Shown here: positions 1 through 5,879 of the stretch, piece after piece
How positions within the stretch are numbered: the first letter of the stretch is position 1
Layout of the letters: each line of letters opens with the position of its first letter
Assembly (NCBI GenBank): GCA_903888395.1
Contig: CAISTO010000089.1
Coordinates: forward strand, 1-5,879
DNA length: 5,879 bases
Direction of reading: 5' to 3'
From: an uncultured Bacteroidota bacterium
GTDB taxonomy: Bacteria; Bacteroidota; Bacteroidia; UKL13-3
The notes under the pieces: generated by a model
The model's database searches: none
Told to the model about the DNA's origin: nothing
The model's input: only the letters and a program-made list of their open reading frames with translations
Translations under genes and position numbers: made by a program

Positions 1-75
1 GCCTCTGGCTGCAATACAAATAAAAGAAAACCAAAAATAAAAAGGTTTTTTATATTTATAATAAAGGCATAAATT

Positions 76-240
76 ATGAGTGAATATAGAAATACAACAG
101 CAGATAAAATAATAAAAAGCCGGAGGCTTAACGATAAACTCACTAGCGGGACTCTAGCGAGTGCGGGGGAAATATTAGAAGAAAAAAAAATAAAAGATTT
201 AGATATAGCAGTAAAAAAACTAAACTATATGAAGGATTAA
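76..240 (+). CDS. Small hypothetical protein (54 aa) with an embedded repeat
   Basis: This is an ATG-to-TAA frame of 55 codons, too short to be confident it is expressed. I do not recognise the protein. It begins MSEYRNTTADKIIK and ends in a charged, helix-prone segment (residues 32-54, starting EILEEKK and ending LNYMKD). No signal peptide or membrane segment is visible. Codons 15-31 (S15 to G31) are encoded by a G+C-rich block that forms two DNA hairpins and looks unlike the A-rich flanks. That part of the protein is probably repeat-derived rather than ancestral. The frame stays open through the block. The upstream sequence has no Shine-Dalgarno motif, as expected in Bacteroidota. The next gene starts 37 bp downstream on the same strand. 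It may be a real small protein, a gene remnant carrying a repeat, or a chance ORF. Confidence 0.4.
   Translation: MSEYRNTTADKIIKSRRLNDKLTSGTLASAGEILEEKKIKDLDIAVKKLNYMKD
117..168. repeat. G+C-rich two-hairpin repeat-like element
   Basis: The first hairpin is perfect: AAGCC (117-121), loop GGA, GGCTT (125-129). The second spans 138-162: ACTC pairs with GAGT at the outside, then there is one A/C mismatch, then CTAG pairs with CTAG around a 7-base loop. A short G-run follows (165-169). The block is much richer in G+C than its flanks. Paired imperfect palindromes of this kind resemble REP-type dispersed elements. The repeat identity is inferred, because only one copy is visible in this window. 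Confidence 0.5.
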
Positions 241-277
241 TAACAGAATTAGTAACAAACAAATAATTAATAAAACT

Positions 278-622
278 ATGAATAACAAAAACATTTTAAC
301 ATTAATATTTATAACATTTTCCGTTTTAAAAGCGGAAGCGCAAGTAAGTATTGGTTTATTTAGTGGCTATCAAATGCATTTAGGTATTTCAGCCGAAGAT
401 GCTTTTATCAATAAAAAATCAACCACAGTAGATTTTAGGTCTTTTTCCAAAGGAGCTATTCCATTGGGTATAACAATAAAGTATTTGGTGAAAGAAAAAG
501 TACAATTGGAAGGCAATTACAATTATTTATTAAATATAGACGAAATTTATGAAAGATTTTTTATTTCAGATGCACTTTTATGTTTAATTTCAAAAATGTT
601 CCGAATCAAATTCCCCTTTTGA
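278..622 (+). CDS. Truncated outer-membrane beta-barrel-like protein (probable gene remnant)
   Basis: The product is 114 aa with a clear N-terminal signal peptide: a hydrophobic core at about residues 5-17 and a likely cleavage site A19-E20-A21|Q22. The mature part opens with alternating small and aromatic residues (VSIGLFSGYQMHLG). It later has two strand-like stretches, at about residues 61-71 (IPLGITIKYLV) and 74-85 (KVQLEGNYNYLL). This pattern is typical of Bacteroidota outer-membrane beta-barrel (porin-like) proteins, which are usually about 180 aa or longer. After residue 86 the barrel pattern fades, and the frame ends at a TGA inside a dispersed-type hairpin repeat. There is no room for more strands before the convergent gene 42 bp on. 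I infer a 3'-truncated or frameshifted barrel gene. A shift near the T-run at 552-557 would open another frame as far as 649, but it too ends in repeat sequence. The family assignment rests on pattern only. Confidence 0.55.
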   Translation: MNNKNILTLIFITFSVLKAEAQVSIGLFSGYQMHLGISAEDAFINKKSTTVDFRSFSKGAIPLGITIKYLVKEKVQLEGNYNYLLNIDEIYERFFISDALLCLISKMFRIKFPF

Positions 623-646
623 GGGGTGGTCGCAGACCGGGGTGGT
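613..646. repeat. Two-hairpin intergenic repeat (Bacteroidota GGGGTGGT type)
   Basis: The first hairpin is CCCCT (613-617), loop TTTG, AGGGG (622-626). The second is GGTC (628-631), loop GCA, GACC (635-638). The 8-mer GGGGTGGT occurs twice, at 623-630 and 639-646, 16 bp apart. From memory, elements of the form CCCC-hairpin, GGGGTGG, variable hairpin, GGGGTGG are widely dispersed in Bacteroidota genomes near gene ends. It lies between two convergent genes, overlaps the end of the 278-622 ORF and supplies its stop codon. The CCCCT/AGGGG stem might also terminate transcripts arriving from the minus strand, but no long U-tract follows it. Confidence 0.6.
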
Positions 647-664
647 AATTTTACTTTCAAACTT

Positions 665-1237
665 TTAAACTTCCAACATCTCTACTTCCATTACTTCGCC
701 AGGTTTTAAATCATTCAAATGAATATTTCCTATTCTTACCCTAAAAAGTCGGAGTGTTGGAAAGCCAACTGCTGCAGTCATTTTTCTAACTTGCCTGAAT
801 TTTCCTTCTGTTACCGTAATCGAAATCCAGCAAGTAGGTCCATGTCTTTCATCCCTGATTTTTTTGGTGCGTGGCGCAAAGTTTGGATTATTTGCAAGTG
901 CAAATACCTTGCAAGGAAGCGTTCTATATTTTTCACTTCTAATCCCTATTTCTACTCCATTTTGTAAAAGGGCAATGGCCTCAGGAGTAATGATTCCATC
1001 TACTTGCGCGTAATATTCTTTTTCTACTTTTTTACTCCTTACCAATTCACTTATTTTACCATCGGTAGTTAATAAAAGTAAGCCTTCACTGTCTTCGTCT
1101 AGTCGGCCAATGGCCATGGTTTGTGCTGGAAAATCATGTAATTCACCCAACAATTTTTTCTTGGTAGTATTGGTAATAAATTGACTAACCATTCCAAATG
1201 GTTTATGAATAATAAAATGCCTGTGAACGAGCTCCAT
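665..1237 (-). CDS. rluE: 23S rRNA pseudouridine synthase, RluE-type (RsuA family)
   Basis: This 190-aa cytoplasmic enzyme should convert a uridine in 23S rRNA to pseudouridine; E. coli RluE modifies U2457 near the peptidyl-transferase centre. The RsuA-family catalytic motif GRLDEDSEGLLLLTTDG is at residues 44-60, with Asp47 as the expected nucleophile. The second family block, EGKFRQVRKMTAAVGFPTL and the residues after it, is at about 144-166. The N-terminal segment FIIHKPFGMVSQF (8-20) matches the 'NKPY/F' start of the fold. There is no N-terminal S4 RNA-binding domain, which separates RluE from RsuA, RluB and RluF. The segment KIRDERHGPTCW (126-137) also matches RluE's IRERKSIPTSW. Length is close to the family norm without an N-terminal extension. 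The start is ATG at 1237, 7 bp after the stop of the DUF3820 gene, so the two are probably co-transcribed. The specificity for position 2457 is inferred from similarity. Confidence 0.9.
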   Translation of the reverse strand: MELVHRHFIIHKPFGMVSQFITNTTKKKLLGELHDFPAQTMAIGRLDEDSEGLLLLTTDGKISELVRSKKVEKEYYAQVDGIITPEAIALLQNGVEIGIRSEKYRTLPCKVFALANNPNFAPRTKKIRDERHGPTCWISITVTEGKFRQVRKMTAAVGFPTLRLFRVRIGNIHLNDLKPGEVMEVEMLEV

Positions 1238-1244
1238 TGAAAAC

Positions 1245-1466
1245 TTAAAAATTTTTGATAGGAGTGAGCAAATGTTCTAAACCATTCAGTTTTATTTCGT
1301 ACATGGTTTCTAATTGTACACCCAATTTACCCTTAGGGAAACCTTGTCTGTTTATCCATTCTAGGTAATGAACAGGAATATTGCAAAGCAATACGTCTTT
1401 GTATTTGCCGTAAGGCATTTTAGTATTAACTAAGCTTAATAAAATTTCTTTGTGGTTATATTCCAT
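1245..1466 (-). CDS. DUF3820 family protein (QSregVF-like)
   Basis: This 73-aa soluble protein has no signal peptide. It carries the full set of features of the DUF3820 family (Pfam 'putative quorum-sensing-regulated virulence factor'): MPYGKYK at residues 17-23, PVHYLEW at 31-37, GFPKGKLG at 42-49 and the tail EIKLNGLEHL at 57-66. The length is normal for the family, so it is intact. The biochemical role of the family is unknown, and the family name reflects a Pseudomonas observation that need not apply here. It is the first gene of a minus-strand pair with the rluE-like gene 7 bp downstream, which suggests co-expression with an rRNA-modification enzyme. The ATG at 1466 has an A-rich leader with no Shine-Dalgarno sequence. 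Confidence 0.85.
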   Translation of the reverse strand: MEYNHKEILLSLVNTKMPYGKYKDVLLCNIPVHYLEWINRQGFPKGKLGVQLETMYEIKLNGLEHLLTPIKNF

Positions 1467-1622
1467 TTTTATAAAAGGCGAAAATATTTATTTTATCAAA
1501 TGATTACTAATTTATAATTCCTTTATGAGCATTTTATTTTAGGTAACTAAAATTATAAAAATAACGCAGTGAATTTGTATTATAAGTATAAATTCGCAGC
1601 ACTAAATTTTAAAAACAAAACT
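1467..1622. other. Divergent intergenic region
   Basis: This 156-bp, very A/T-rich spacer lies between the divergently transcribed DUF3820-rluE unit and the thiolase gene, so it must hold both promoters. I find no exact match to the Bacteroidota promoter form (TTTG, about 17-20 bp, then TAnnTTTG) on either strand. Partial matches such as TGAATTTG (1570-1577) are not convincing. I see no RNA gene and no clear operator. Confidence 0.5.
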
Positions 1623-2801
1623 ATGCAAGAAGTTTATATTGTATCTGCCGTACGTACGCCAATAGGCTCATTTGGTGGAAGTTTATCGAGTTTAACAGCT
1701 ACTCAGTTAGGCGCAAAAGCCATTAAAGGCGCCATAGAAAAAGCAGGTATTGCACCTGAATTAGTGCAAGAAGTTTTTATGGGAAATGTAATGAGCGCTG
1801 GTTTAGGCCAAGCTCCAGCTACCCAAGCAAGTATTTTTGCCGGTGTTCCAAATAGTGTTCCTGCTACAGTAGTTAATAAAGTTTGCGCATCGGGTTCAAA
1901 AGCCATTATGCAAGCAGCTCAAACCATTATGTTAGGAATAAATGACGTGGTTATAGCTGGTGGAATGGAAAGCATGAGCAATGTTCCTTATTTGTTAGAT
2001 AAAGCGCGTACCGGTTATAAATTAGGAAACGGTACTTTAACCGATGGTTTGGTAAAAGATGGTTTGTGGGATGTATACAATGATTATCACATGGGAAATG
2101 CCGCTGAATTGTGCGCACGCGACATGAAAATTACCCGCGAACAACAAGATGATTTTGCCATTGAATCATACAAACGTTCTGCTGCAGCTCACACAGCAAA
2201 TAAATTTGATGCAGAAATGATAGCTATAGAAATTCCTCAACGTGGCAAAGATGCTATTTTTGTTACAACAGATGAAGAATTTACCAAAGTAAATTTTGAT
2301 AAAGTAAGAACTTTAAAACCAGTTTTTGAAAAAGACGGAACGGTAACCGCTGCCAATGCTTCAACCTTAAACGATGGTGCAAGTGCATTGGTGTTAATGA
2401 GTGGCGATAAAGTGAAAGAATTAGGTTTAAAACCTTTGGCAAAAATATTGGCATTTGCCGATGCAGCACAAGCTCCAGAATGGTTTACAACCGCTCCAGC
2501 TTTAGCTATTAACAAAGCATTGGCTTGGGCTAAAATTGATATCAAAGATGTAGATTTTTTTGAATTAAACGAAGCATTTTCAGTAGTTGGAATTGCCAAT
2601 ACGCAATTATTAAACATTGATCCTGCCAAGGTAAATGTATATGGAGGAGCAGTTTCTATTGGTCATCCACTTGGAAGCAGCGGTTCACGTATAGTTGGTA
2701 CTTTAGCACATGTGTTACAACAAGAAAAAGGTAAAATTGGTGTGACTGGAATTTGTAATGGCGGTGGCGGAGCTTCTGCTATTGTGATTGAAGCTTGTTA
2801 G
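1623..2801 (+). CDS. Acetyl-CoA C-acetyltransferase (thiolase)
   Basis: The 392-aa product is a cytoplasmic thiolase that interconverts two acetyl-CoA with acetoacetyl-CoA + CoA, or cleaves 3-ketoacyl-CoA in beta-oxidation. The catalytic residues are in place and in the classical positions of biosynthetic thiolase: nucleophile Cys88 in NKVCASGS, NEAF at 316-319, His348 in GHPLG, and Cys378 in ICNGGGG. The N-terminus MQEVYIVSAVRTPIGSFGG is the standard family start, so I choose the ATG at 1623. An in-frame GTG at 1569 would add 18 residues of low-complexity sequence that no thiolase needs. Length matches the PhaA/AtoB/ThlA type. The gene appears to be single: a divergent unit lies upstream and a strong terminator follows. 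No neighbouring HMG-CoA synthase, CoA-transferase or hydroxyacyl-CoA dehydrogenase is in view, so biosynthetic and degradative roles cannot be separated. Confidence 0.95.
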   Translation: MQEVYIVSAVRTPIGSFGGSLSSLTATQLGAKAIKGAIEKAGIAPELVQEVFMGNVMSAGLGQAPATQASIFAGVPNSVPATVVNKVCASGSKAIMQAAQTIMLGINDVVIAGGMESMSNVPYLLDKARTGYKLGNGTLTDGLVKDGLWDVYNDYHMGNAAELCARDMKITREQQDDFAIESYKRSAAAHTANKFDAEMIAIEIPQRGKDAIFVTTDEEFTKVNFDKVRTLKPVFEKDGTVTAANASTLNDGASALVLMSGDKVKELGLKPLAKILAFADAAQAPEWFTTAPALAINKALAWAKIDIKDVDFFELNEAFSVVGIANTQLLNIDPAKVNVYGGAVSIGHPLGSSGSRIVGTLAHVLQQEKGKIGVTGICNGGGGASAIVIEAC

Positions 2802-2802
2802 G

Positions 2803-2881
2803 TTATTTGGAGATTTAGAGATTTGGAGATTTAGAGATTTGGAGATTTTTTGATTTGAAGATTTAGAGATTTGAAGATTAT
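2803..2881. repeat. 8-bp tandem repeat, unit GAGATTTR
   Basis: Nine consecutive 8-bp units run from 2810 to 2881, preceded by a partial unit. The first four alternate as GAGATTTA, GAGATTTG, giving a 16-bp higher-order period. The later units drift (GAGATTTT, TTGATTTG, AAGATTTA, GAGATTTG, AAGATTAT). The array starts directly after the thiolase stop codon and ends just before the terminator stem. The period is not a multiple of three and the array is noncoding. Similar GAGATTTG/AAGATTTG arrays occur, from memory, between genes in other Bacteroidota. Slippage-driven expansion is the simplest explanation. Confidence 0.85.
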
Positions 2882-2887
2882 AAAATT

Positions 2888-2925
2888 AAAGGTTGGAGGG
2901 ATTTATTTTCTTTCAACCTTTTTTT
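2888..2925 (+). terminator. Rho-independent terminator after the thiolase gene
   Basis: AAAGGTTG (2888-2895) pairs perfectly with CAACCTTT (2914-2921). As RNA the stem extends inward through six more pairs, including G-U wobbles (2896-2901 with 2908-2913), leaving a 6-base loop. A run of seven T (2919-2925) follows and overlaps the stem base. It lies about 90 bp after the thiolase stop and before the peptidase leader, so the two genes should be transcribed separately. Confidence 0.8.
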
Positions 2926-3050
2926 ATACATGATGATAATTACACAAAAGGATTTAGGATTTATAAAATGCTTGTGTTTATTTGCAGCAAACATAATCCA
3001 TGCTAAAAATATAATTTAGTAATGGTTTTTATAGATTAATTAAAGAAAAT

Positions 3051-5267
3051 ATGAAAAAATTAATAACAAAAAAAACGCATTTAGTATTCAGTATTTTTGT
3101 TTTGGTGCTTTCAGCAATTTCATTGCAAGCGCAAAATAAAAAACAAATAACATTAGACGATATATATGCCAAAGGAACATTCCAAATGGCTGGAGTGAGC
3201 GGATTTACTTCATTGAACGATAGTCGCTATTACTGTAATATGGACAATGATGCCAATATATTACGTTACGAATTTAGCACGGGAAATTTAATTGATACCA
3301 TTATTAAACACAGTGATTTGATTTTTGATAATAGCATTTTGGCTTTTAGTAATTTTGAATTCAGTGCCGATGAAAACAAAATATTATTTACCAGTAACAC
3401 TGAAAGTTTGTACCGCCATTCTACCCAATCAAATATTTTTGTGTATGACGTAAAAAAGAAACAATTATTTCAACCTGTAACATTTAAAGTAATGAATGCT
3501 ACTTTTTCGCCCGATGGAAATAAAGTAGCTTATGTAAAAGACAATAATTTGTTTTACTACGATTTGTTACAGAAAAAAGAAGAAACGATTACCACCGATG
3601 GCAAAGTAAATAATATTATCAATGGTGCTACCGATTGGGTTTATGAAGAAGAATTTGCCATTTGGAAAGGATTTACTTGGAGCCCCAATAGTGATAAAAT
3701 TGCTTTTTACCGTTTTGATGAAAGCAAAGTAAAGGAGTTTGAAATGACTATGTTTGGTAAATTATATCCAAGCACTACCAAATTCAAATATCCAAAAGCA
3801 GGAGAAGCAAATTCTACCATTAATATATTGGTTTACGACTTACGTTCTGAGTTAAATGCTGAAATGGAAATAGGCAAAGAAGCCGATATTTATATTCCTA
3901 GAATGCAATTTACCAAAGACAATAATACATTGGCCATTCAACGTTTAAACAGGTTGCAAAATAAATTAGAAATTTTATTGGCCAATACGAGTACAGGTAA
4001 ATCGAGTGTAATTTATACAGAAGAGAATAAATTTTATGTTGACATTACTGATAATTTAACTTTTTTAAACGATAACAAAACCTTTATTATTACCAGTGAA
4101 CGCAATGGTTTTAACCATTTATACCAATATGATTTGAAAGGAAAATTAGTAAAACAAATTACCAGTGGCAATTTTGATGTAGATGGTTTTTATGGCATTG
4201 ATGAAAAAACCAAAACTATTTTTTACTCAAGTCCAGAAATGATGGAGGGTAAAATTAGTAAGAATTTATCGGCTGAGCGTTTTGTATACAGCATTGGTTT
4301 AAATGGTAAAAACAAAAAGAATTTAACACCCAAACATGGTTGGAATAGCCCAATATTTAACAGCAGTTTATCGTTTTTTTTAAATACTTATAGCAATATA
4401 AACACTCCACCAATATATACTATAAATACTGCCGCTGGCAATGTATTACGCGTATTGGAAAACAATGAAAAGTTAACTAGTAAATTGGCTAACTATGTGG
4501 TTTCAAAAGCTGAATTGATGAGCATAAAAAATGAAGTTGGTGATGATTTGAATGCCTTTATAATTAAACCCGAAAACTTTGATGCTACTAAAAAATATCC
4601 TGTTATTATGTATGCTTATAATGGCCCTGGTCATCAATTAGCGGTAGATAGATGGATGGGTTCAAACTATTATTATTACCAAGTGTTAGCCAACAAAGGT
4701 TATATTATTTTTTGTGCCGATGGAAGAGGAACAGGTTTTAAAGGTGAAGCATTTAAAAAATGTACGTATTTGAATTTAGGGAAATTAGAAATTGAAGATC
4801 AAATATATTTAGCAAAATCATTAGGGAAATTAAGCTATGTAGATGCTGCAAGAATTGGTTTTTGGGGCTGGAGTTTTGGTGGTTACATGGCAAGTTTAGC
4901 CATTAGCAAAGGAGCCGATGTTTTTAAATCAACAATTGCGGTAGCACCAGTTACCAATTGGCGTTTTTACGACAATATTTATACCGAACGTTACATGCGT
5001 ACGCCACAAGAAAATGGTAAAAATTATGATGATAATTCGCCCATTAATCATGTAGAGAAAATTAAAGGAAATTACTTAATTATTCATGGTACTGCCGATG
5101 ACAACGTGCATTTTCAAAACACAGTAGAAATGTTAGATGCCATGATTAAGAAAAATGTGAAATACGATTCTGAGTTTTATCCCAATAAAAATCACGGAAT
5201 TAGCGGAGGCAAAACACGTTTTCATTTATATGATAAAATGTTGAATTTTTGGTTAGAAAAATTGTAG
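3051..5267 (+). CDS. Secreted DPP IV-type S9 family serine peptidase
   Basis: The 738-aa product should remove Xaa-Pro (or Xaa-Ala) dipeptides from peptide N-termini in the periplasm or at the cell surface. A signal peptide is clear: basic start MKKLITKK, hydrophobic core at about 11-24, likely cleavage after A27 before Q28. A beta-propeller (DPP IV N-terminal domain) spans about 95-450 and holds DWVYEEE (195-201), the double-Glu motif that binds the substrate amino terminus. The alpha/beta-hydrolase domain is at about 510-738. The nucleophile is Ser608 in GWSFGG, Asp683 is in GTADDNVHFQN, and His715 is in NKNHG. Y523, W637, Y640 and Y644 match active-site aromatics of human DPP IV. The motifs fit DPP IV better than prolyl tripeptidyl peptidase, which lacks TADDNVHF. 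Phe609 replaces the usual Tyr beside the nucleophile, a mild change. There is no C-terminal type IX sorting domain. Length is normal and the gene is intact. Exact specificity is inferred. Confidence 0.93.
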   Translation: MKKLITKKTHLVFSIFVLVLSAISLQAQNKKQITLDDIYAKGTFQMAGVSGFTSLNDSRYYCNMDNDANILRYEFSTGNLIDTIIKHSDLIFDNSILAFSNFEFSADENKILFTSNTESLYRHSTQSNIFVYDVKKKQLFQPVTFKVMNATFSPDGNKVAYVKDNNLFYYDLLQKKEETITTDGKVNNIINGATDWVYEEEFAIWKGFTWSPNSDKIAFYRFDESKVKEFEMTMFGKLYPSTTKFKYPKAGEANSTINILVYDLRSELNAEMEIGKEADIYIPRMQFTKDNNTLAIQRLNRLQNKLEILLANTSTGKSSVIYTEENKFYVDITDNLTFLNDNKTFIITSERNGFNHLYQYDLKGKLVKQITSGNFDVDGFYGIDEKTKTIFYSSPEMMEGKISKNLSAERFVYSIGLNGKNKKNLTPKHGWNSPIFNSSLSFFLNTYSNINTPPIYTINTAAGNVLRVLENNEKLTSKLANYVVSKAELMSIKNEVGDDLNAFIIKPENFDATKKYPVIMYAYNGPGHQLAVDRWMGSNYYYYQVLANKGYIIFCADGRGTGFKGEAFKKCTYLNLGKLEIEDQIYLAKSLGKLSYVDAARIGFWGWSFGGYMASLAISKGADVFKSTIAVAPVTNWRFYDNIYTERYMRTPQENGKNYDDNSPINHVEKIKGNYLIIHGTADDNVHFQNTVEMLDAMIKKNVKYDSEFYPNKNHGISGGKTRFHLYDKMLNFWLEKL

Positions 5268-5362
5268 AAAAATTTCTTATCATTGAACTGTAATTAACCA
5301 TGTTTAATTGCTAAGCGCAAAATAATAAATTTAAAAAGTACCCAATAAAAATAGATAAAAAA
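5268..5362. other. Short intergenic spacer between peptidase and redoxin-like genes
   Basis: This is 95 bp of A/T-rich sequence. It contains one weak dyad, AATTAA (5292-5297) and TTAATT (5304-5309), with no G+C core and no T-run, so I do not call a terminator. No convincing Bacteroidota promoter is visible. The redoxin-like gene could be read through from the peptidase gene or have its own promoter here. Confidence 0.4.
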
Positions 5363-5879
5363 ATGTTACAAATAGGAGATAAGTTACCTGAATTTAACCT
5401 GATAGGTTATGACAATAAAATGCATTCAAATTTTGAATTTGCTGAAAAATACGCATTGGTAGTAATATTTACTTGCGATAGTTCTGAATATTCACAAGCA
5501 TATAGCAAACGTATCGTTGATTTATTTGAGCGTTATGAAGATGACAATTTAGGAATAGTTGGTATCAATAGCAACGATGGCAACCAGTCGCCAGCAGATA
5601 GTTTGGAACATATGACCAAAGCAGCACAAAGATTTGGCTTAGATAAATTACATTTTTTATATTTAAAAGATGAAAACCAAGAATTAGCTAAGAAATTTGG
5701 TGCAGAAGTTAATCCAGAAGTATTTTTATTTAATTCAAAACGCGAATTAGTTTATAAAGGAGCCATTGATGATGCATGGGAAAATGCAAACATGGTTACT
5801 CAAGCTTATTTGGAAGATGCCATTGAAGAAGCATTAGATGGAATTGAACCAGATTTTCCCGAAATTCCAGCGGTAGGAA
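5363..5879 (+). CDS. Thioredoxin-fold AhpC/TSA-type (redoxin) protein with degenerate active site, C-terminus cut by window edge
   Basis: 172 codons are visible and the frame is open at the window edge. By comparison with the family only about 5-15 residues are missing. There is no signal peptide, so it is probably cytoplasmic. The fold is evident from MLQIGDKLPEFNL (1-13), the beta strand LVVIFTC (32-38), GIVGINSND (64-72), the cis-Pro-like NPEVFLFN (117-124), and the RELVYKGAIDDAW segment (127-139). These match thioredoxin-family/peroxiredoxin-like proteins that normally carry FTCNHCPY at the active site. Here the site reads FTCDSSEY (36-43): Cys38 is kept, but the second Cys is Ser41 and the following Pro is Glu42. 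The family usually ends PAVGCSIKW. Here PAVG is followed by a codon starting with A, so the Cys is absent. The protein is therefore unlikely to be a normal dithiol oxidoreductase. It follows the peptidase gene by 95 bp on the same strand. Confidence 0.85.
   Translation, partial: MLQIGDKLPEFNLIGYDNKMHSNFEFAEKYALVVIFTCDSSEYSQAYSKRIVDLFERYEDDNLGIVGINSNDGNQSPADSLEHMTKAAQRFGLDKLHFLYLKDENQELAKKFGAEVNPEVFLFNSKRELVYKGAIDDAWENANMVTQAYLEDAIEEALDGIEPDFPEIPAVG

Noticed and set aside
1..75. Possible 3' end of an upstream gene at the left edge
   Set aside because: All three plus frames run to a stop within 72 bp and none has a recognisable tail. The minus strand gives T-rich hydrophobic readings without a usable ATG. 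The sequence does not decide between them.
719..967. 82-codon plus-strand frame opposite the rluE gene
   Set aside because: It is a shadow of the well-supported pseudouridine synthase on the minus strand; its translation has no recognisable motif.
1569..1622. In-frame GTG extension of the thiolase (18 extra residues)
   Set aside because: The extension is low-complexity and K/Y/N-rich, and the ATG at 1623 gives the exact family N-terminus and classical catalytic numbering.
2237..2629. Long minus-strand frame within the thiolase gene, with smaller ones at 1703-1906 and 2281-2469
   Set aside because: They lie antisense to conserved thiolase motifs and have A/S/N-rich translations typical of shadow frames.
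2977..2984. TTTATTTG as a possible -7 element for the peptidase gene
   Set aside because: It has one mismatch to TAnnTTTG and no well-spaced upstream TTTG. In sequence this A/T-rich such near-matches are expected by chance.
5292..5309. Dyad AATTAA/TTAATT after the peptidase gene
   Set aside because: The stem has only A-T pairs and no T-tract, so it is too weak to call a terminator or operator.

Overview
The window looks like chromosomal DNA of a low-G+C member of the Bacteroidota. The evidence is its A/T-rich codon choice, A-rich leaders without Shine-Dalgarno sequences before every start codon, secreted proteins whose signal peptides end in A|Q, a DPP IV-type S9 peptidase, and dispersed hairpin repeats of the kind common at gene ends in this phylum. 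The phylum is an inference from these features; I cannot name a genus.

Layout. Bases 1-75 hold no gene I can assign. A 54-codon ORF of unknown function (76-240) contains a G+C-rich two-hairpin element inside its reading frame. It is followed by a short exported beta-barrel-like ORF (278-622) that appears truncated: its stop codon lies in the loop of a second two-hairpin repeat (613-646). Converging on it from the minus strand is a compact two-gene unit, a DUF3820-family protein (1245-1466) followed 7 bp later by an RluE-type 23S rRNA pseudouridine synthase (665-1237). Divergent from that unit is an acetyl-CoA acetyltransferase (thiolase) gene (1623-2801) with a full catalytic set. It is followed by an 8-bp-period tandem repeat and a strong intrinsic terminator. 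A secreted DPP IV-type serine peptidase (3051-5267) comes next. The window ends in a thioredoxin-fold protein (5363 to the edge) whose second redox cysteine is missing.

The genes are mostly housekeeping functions: rRNA modification, acetoacetyl-CoA/beta-oxidation chemistry, peptide degradation at the cell envelope, and a redoxin-like protein. They do not form one pathway, and I see no defence, mobile or biosynthetic system. The points that stand out are the three distinct small repeat families at gene ends or inside small ORFs, the truncated beta-barrel gene, and the redoxin homologue that has lost at least one and probably two conserved cysteines.
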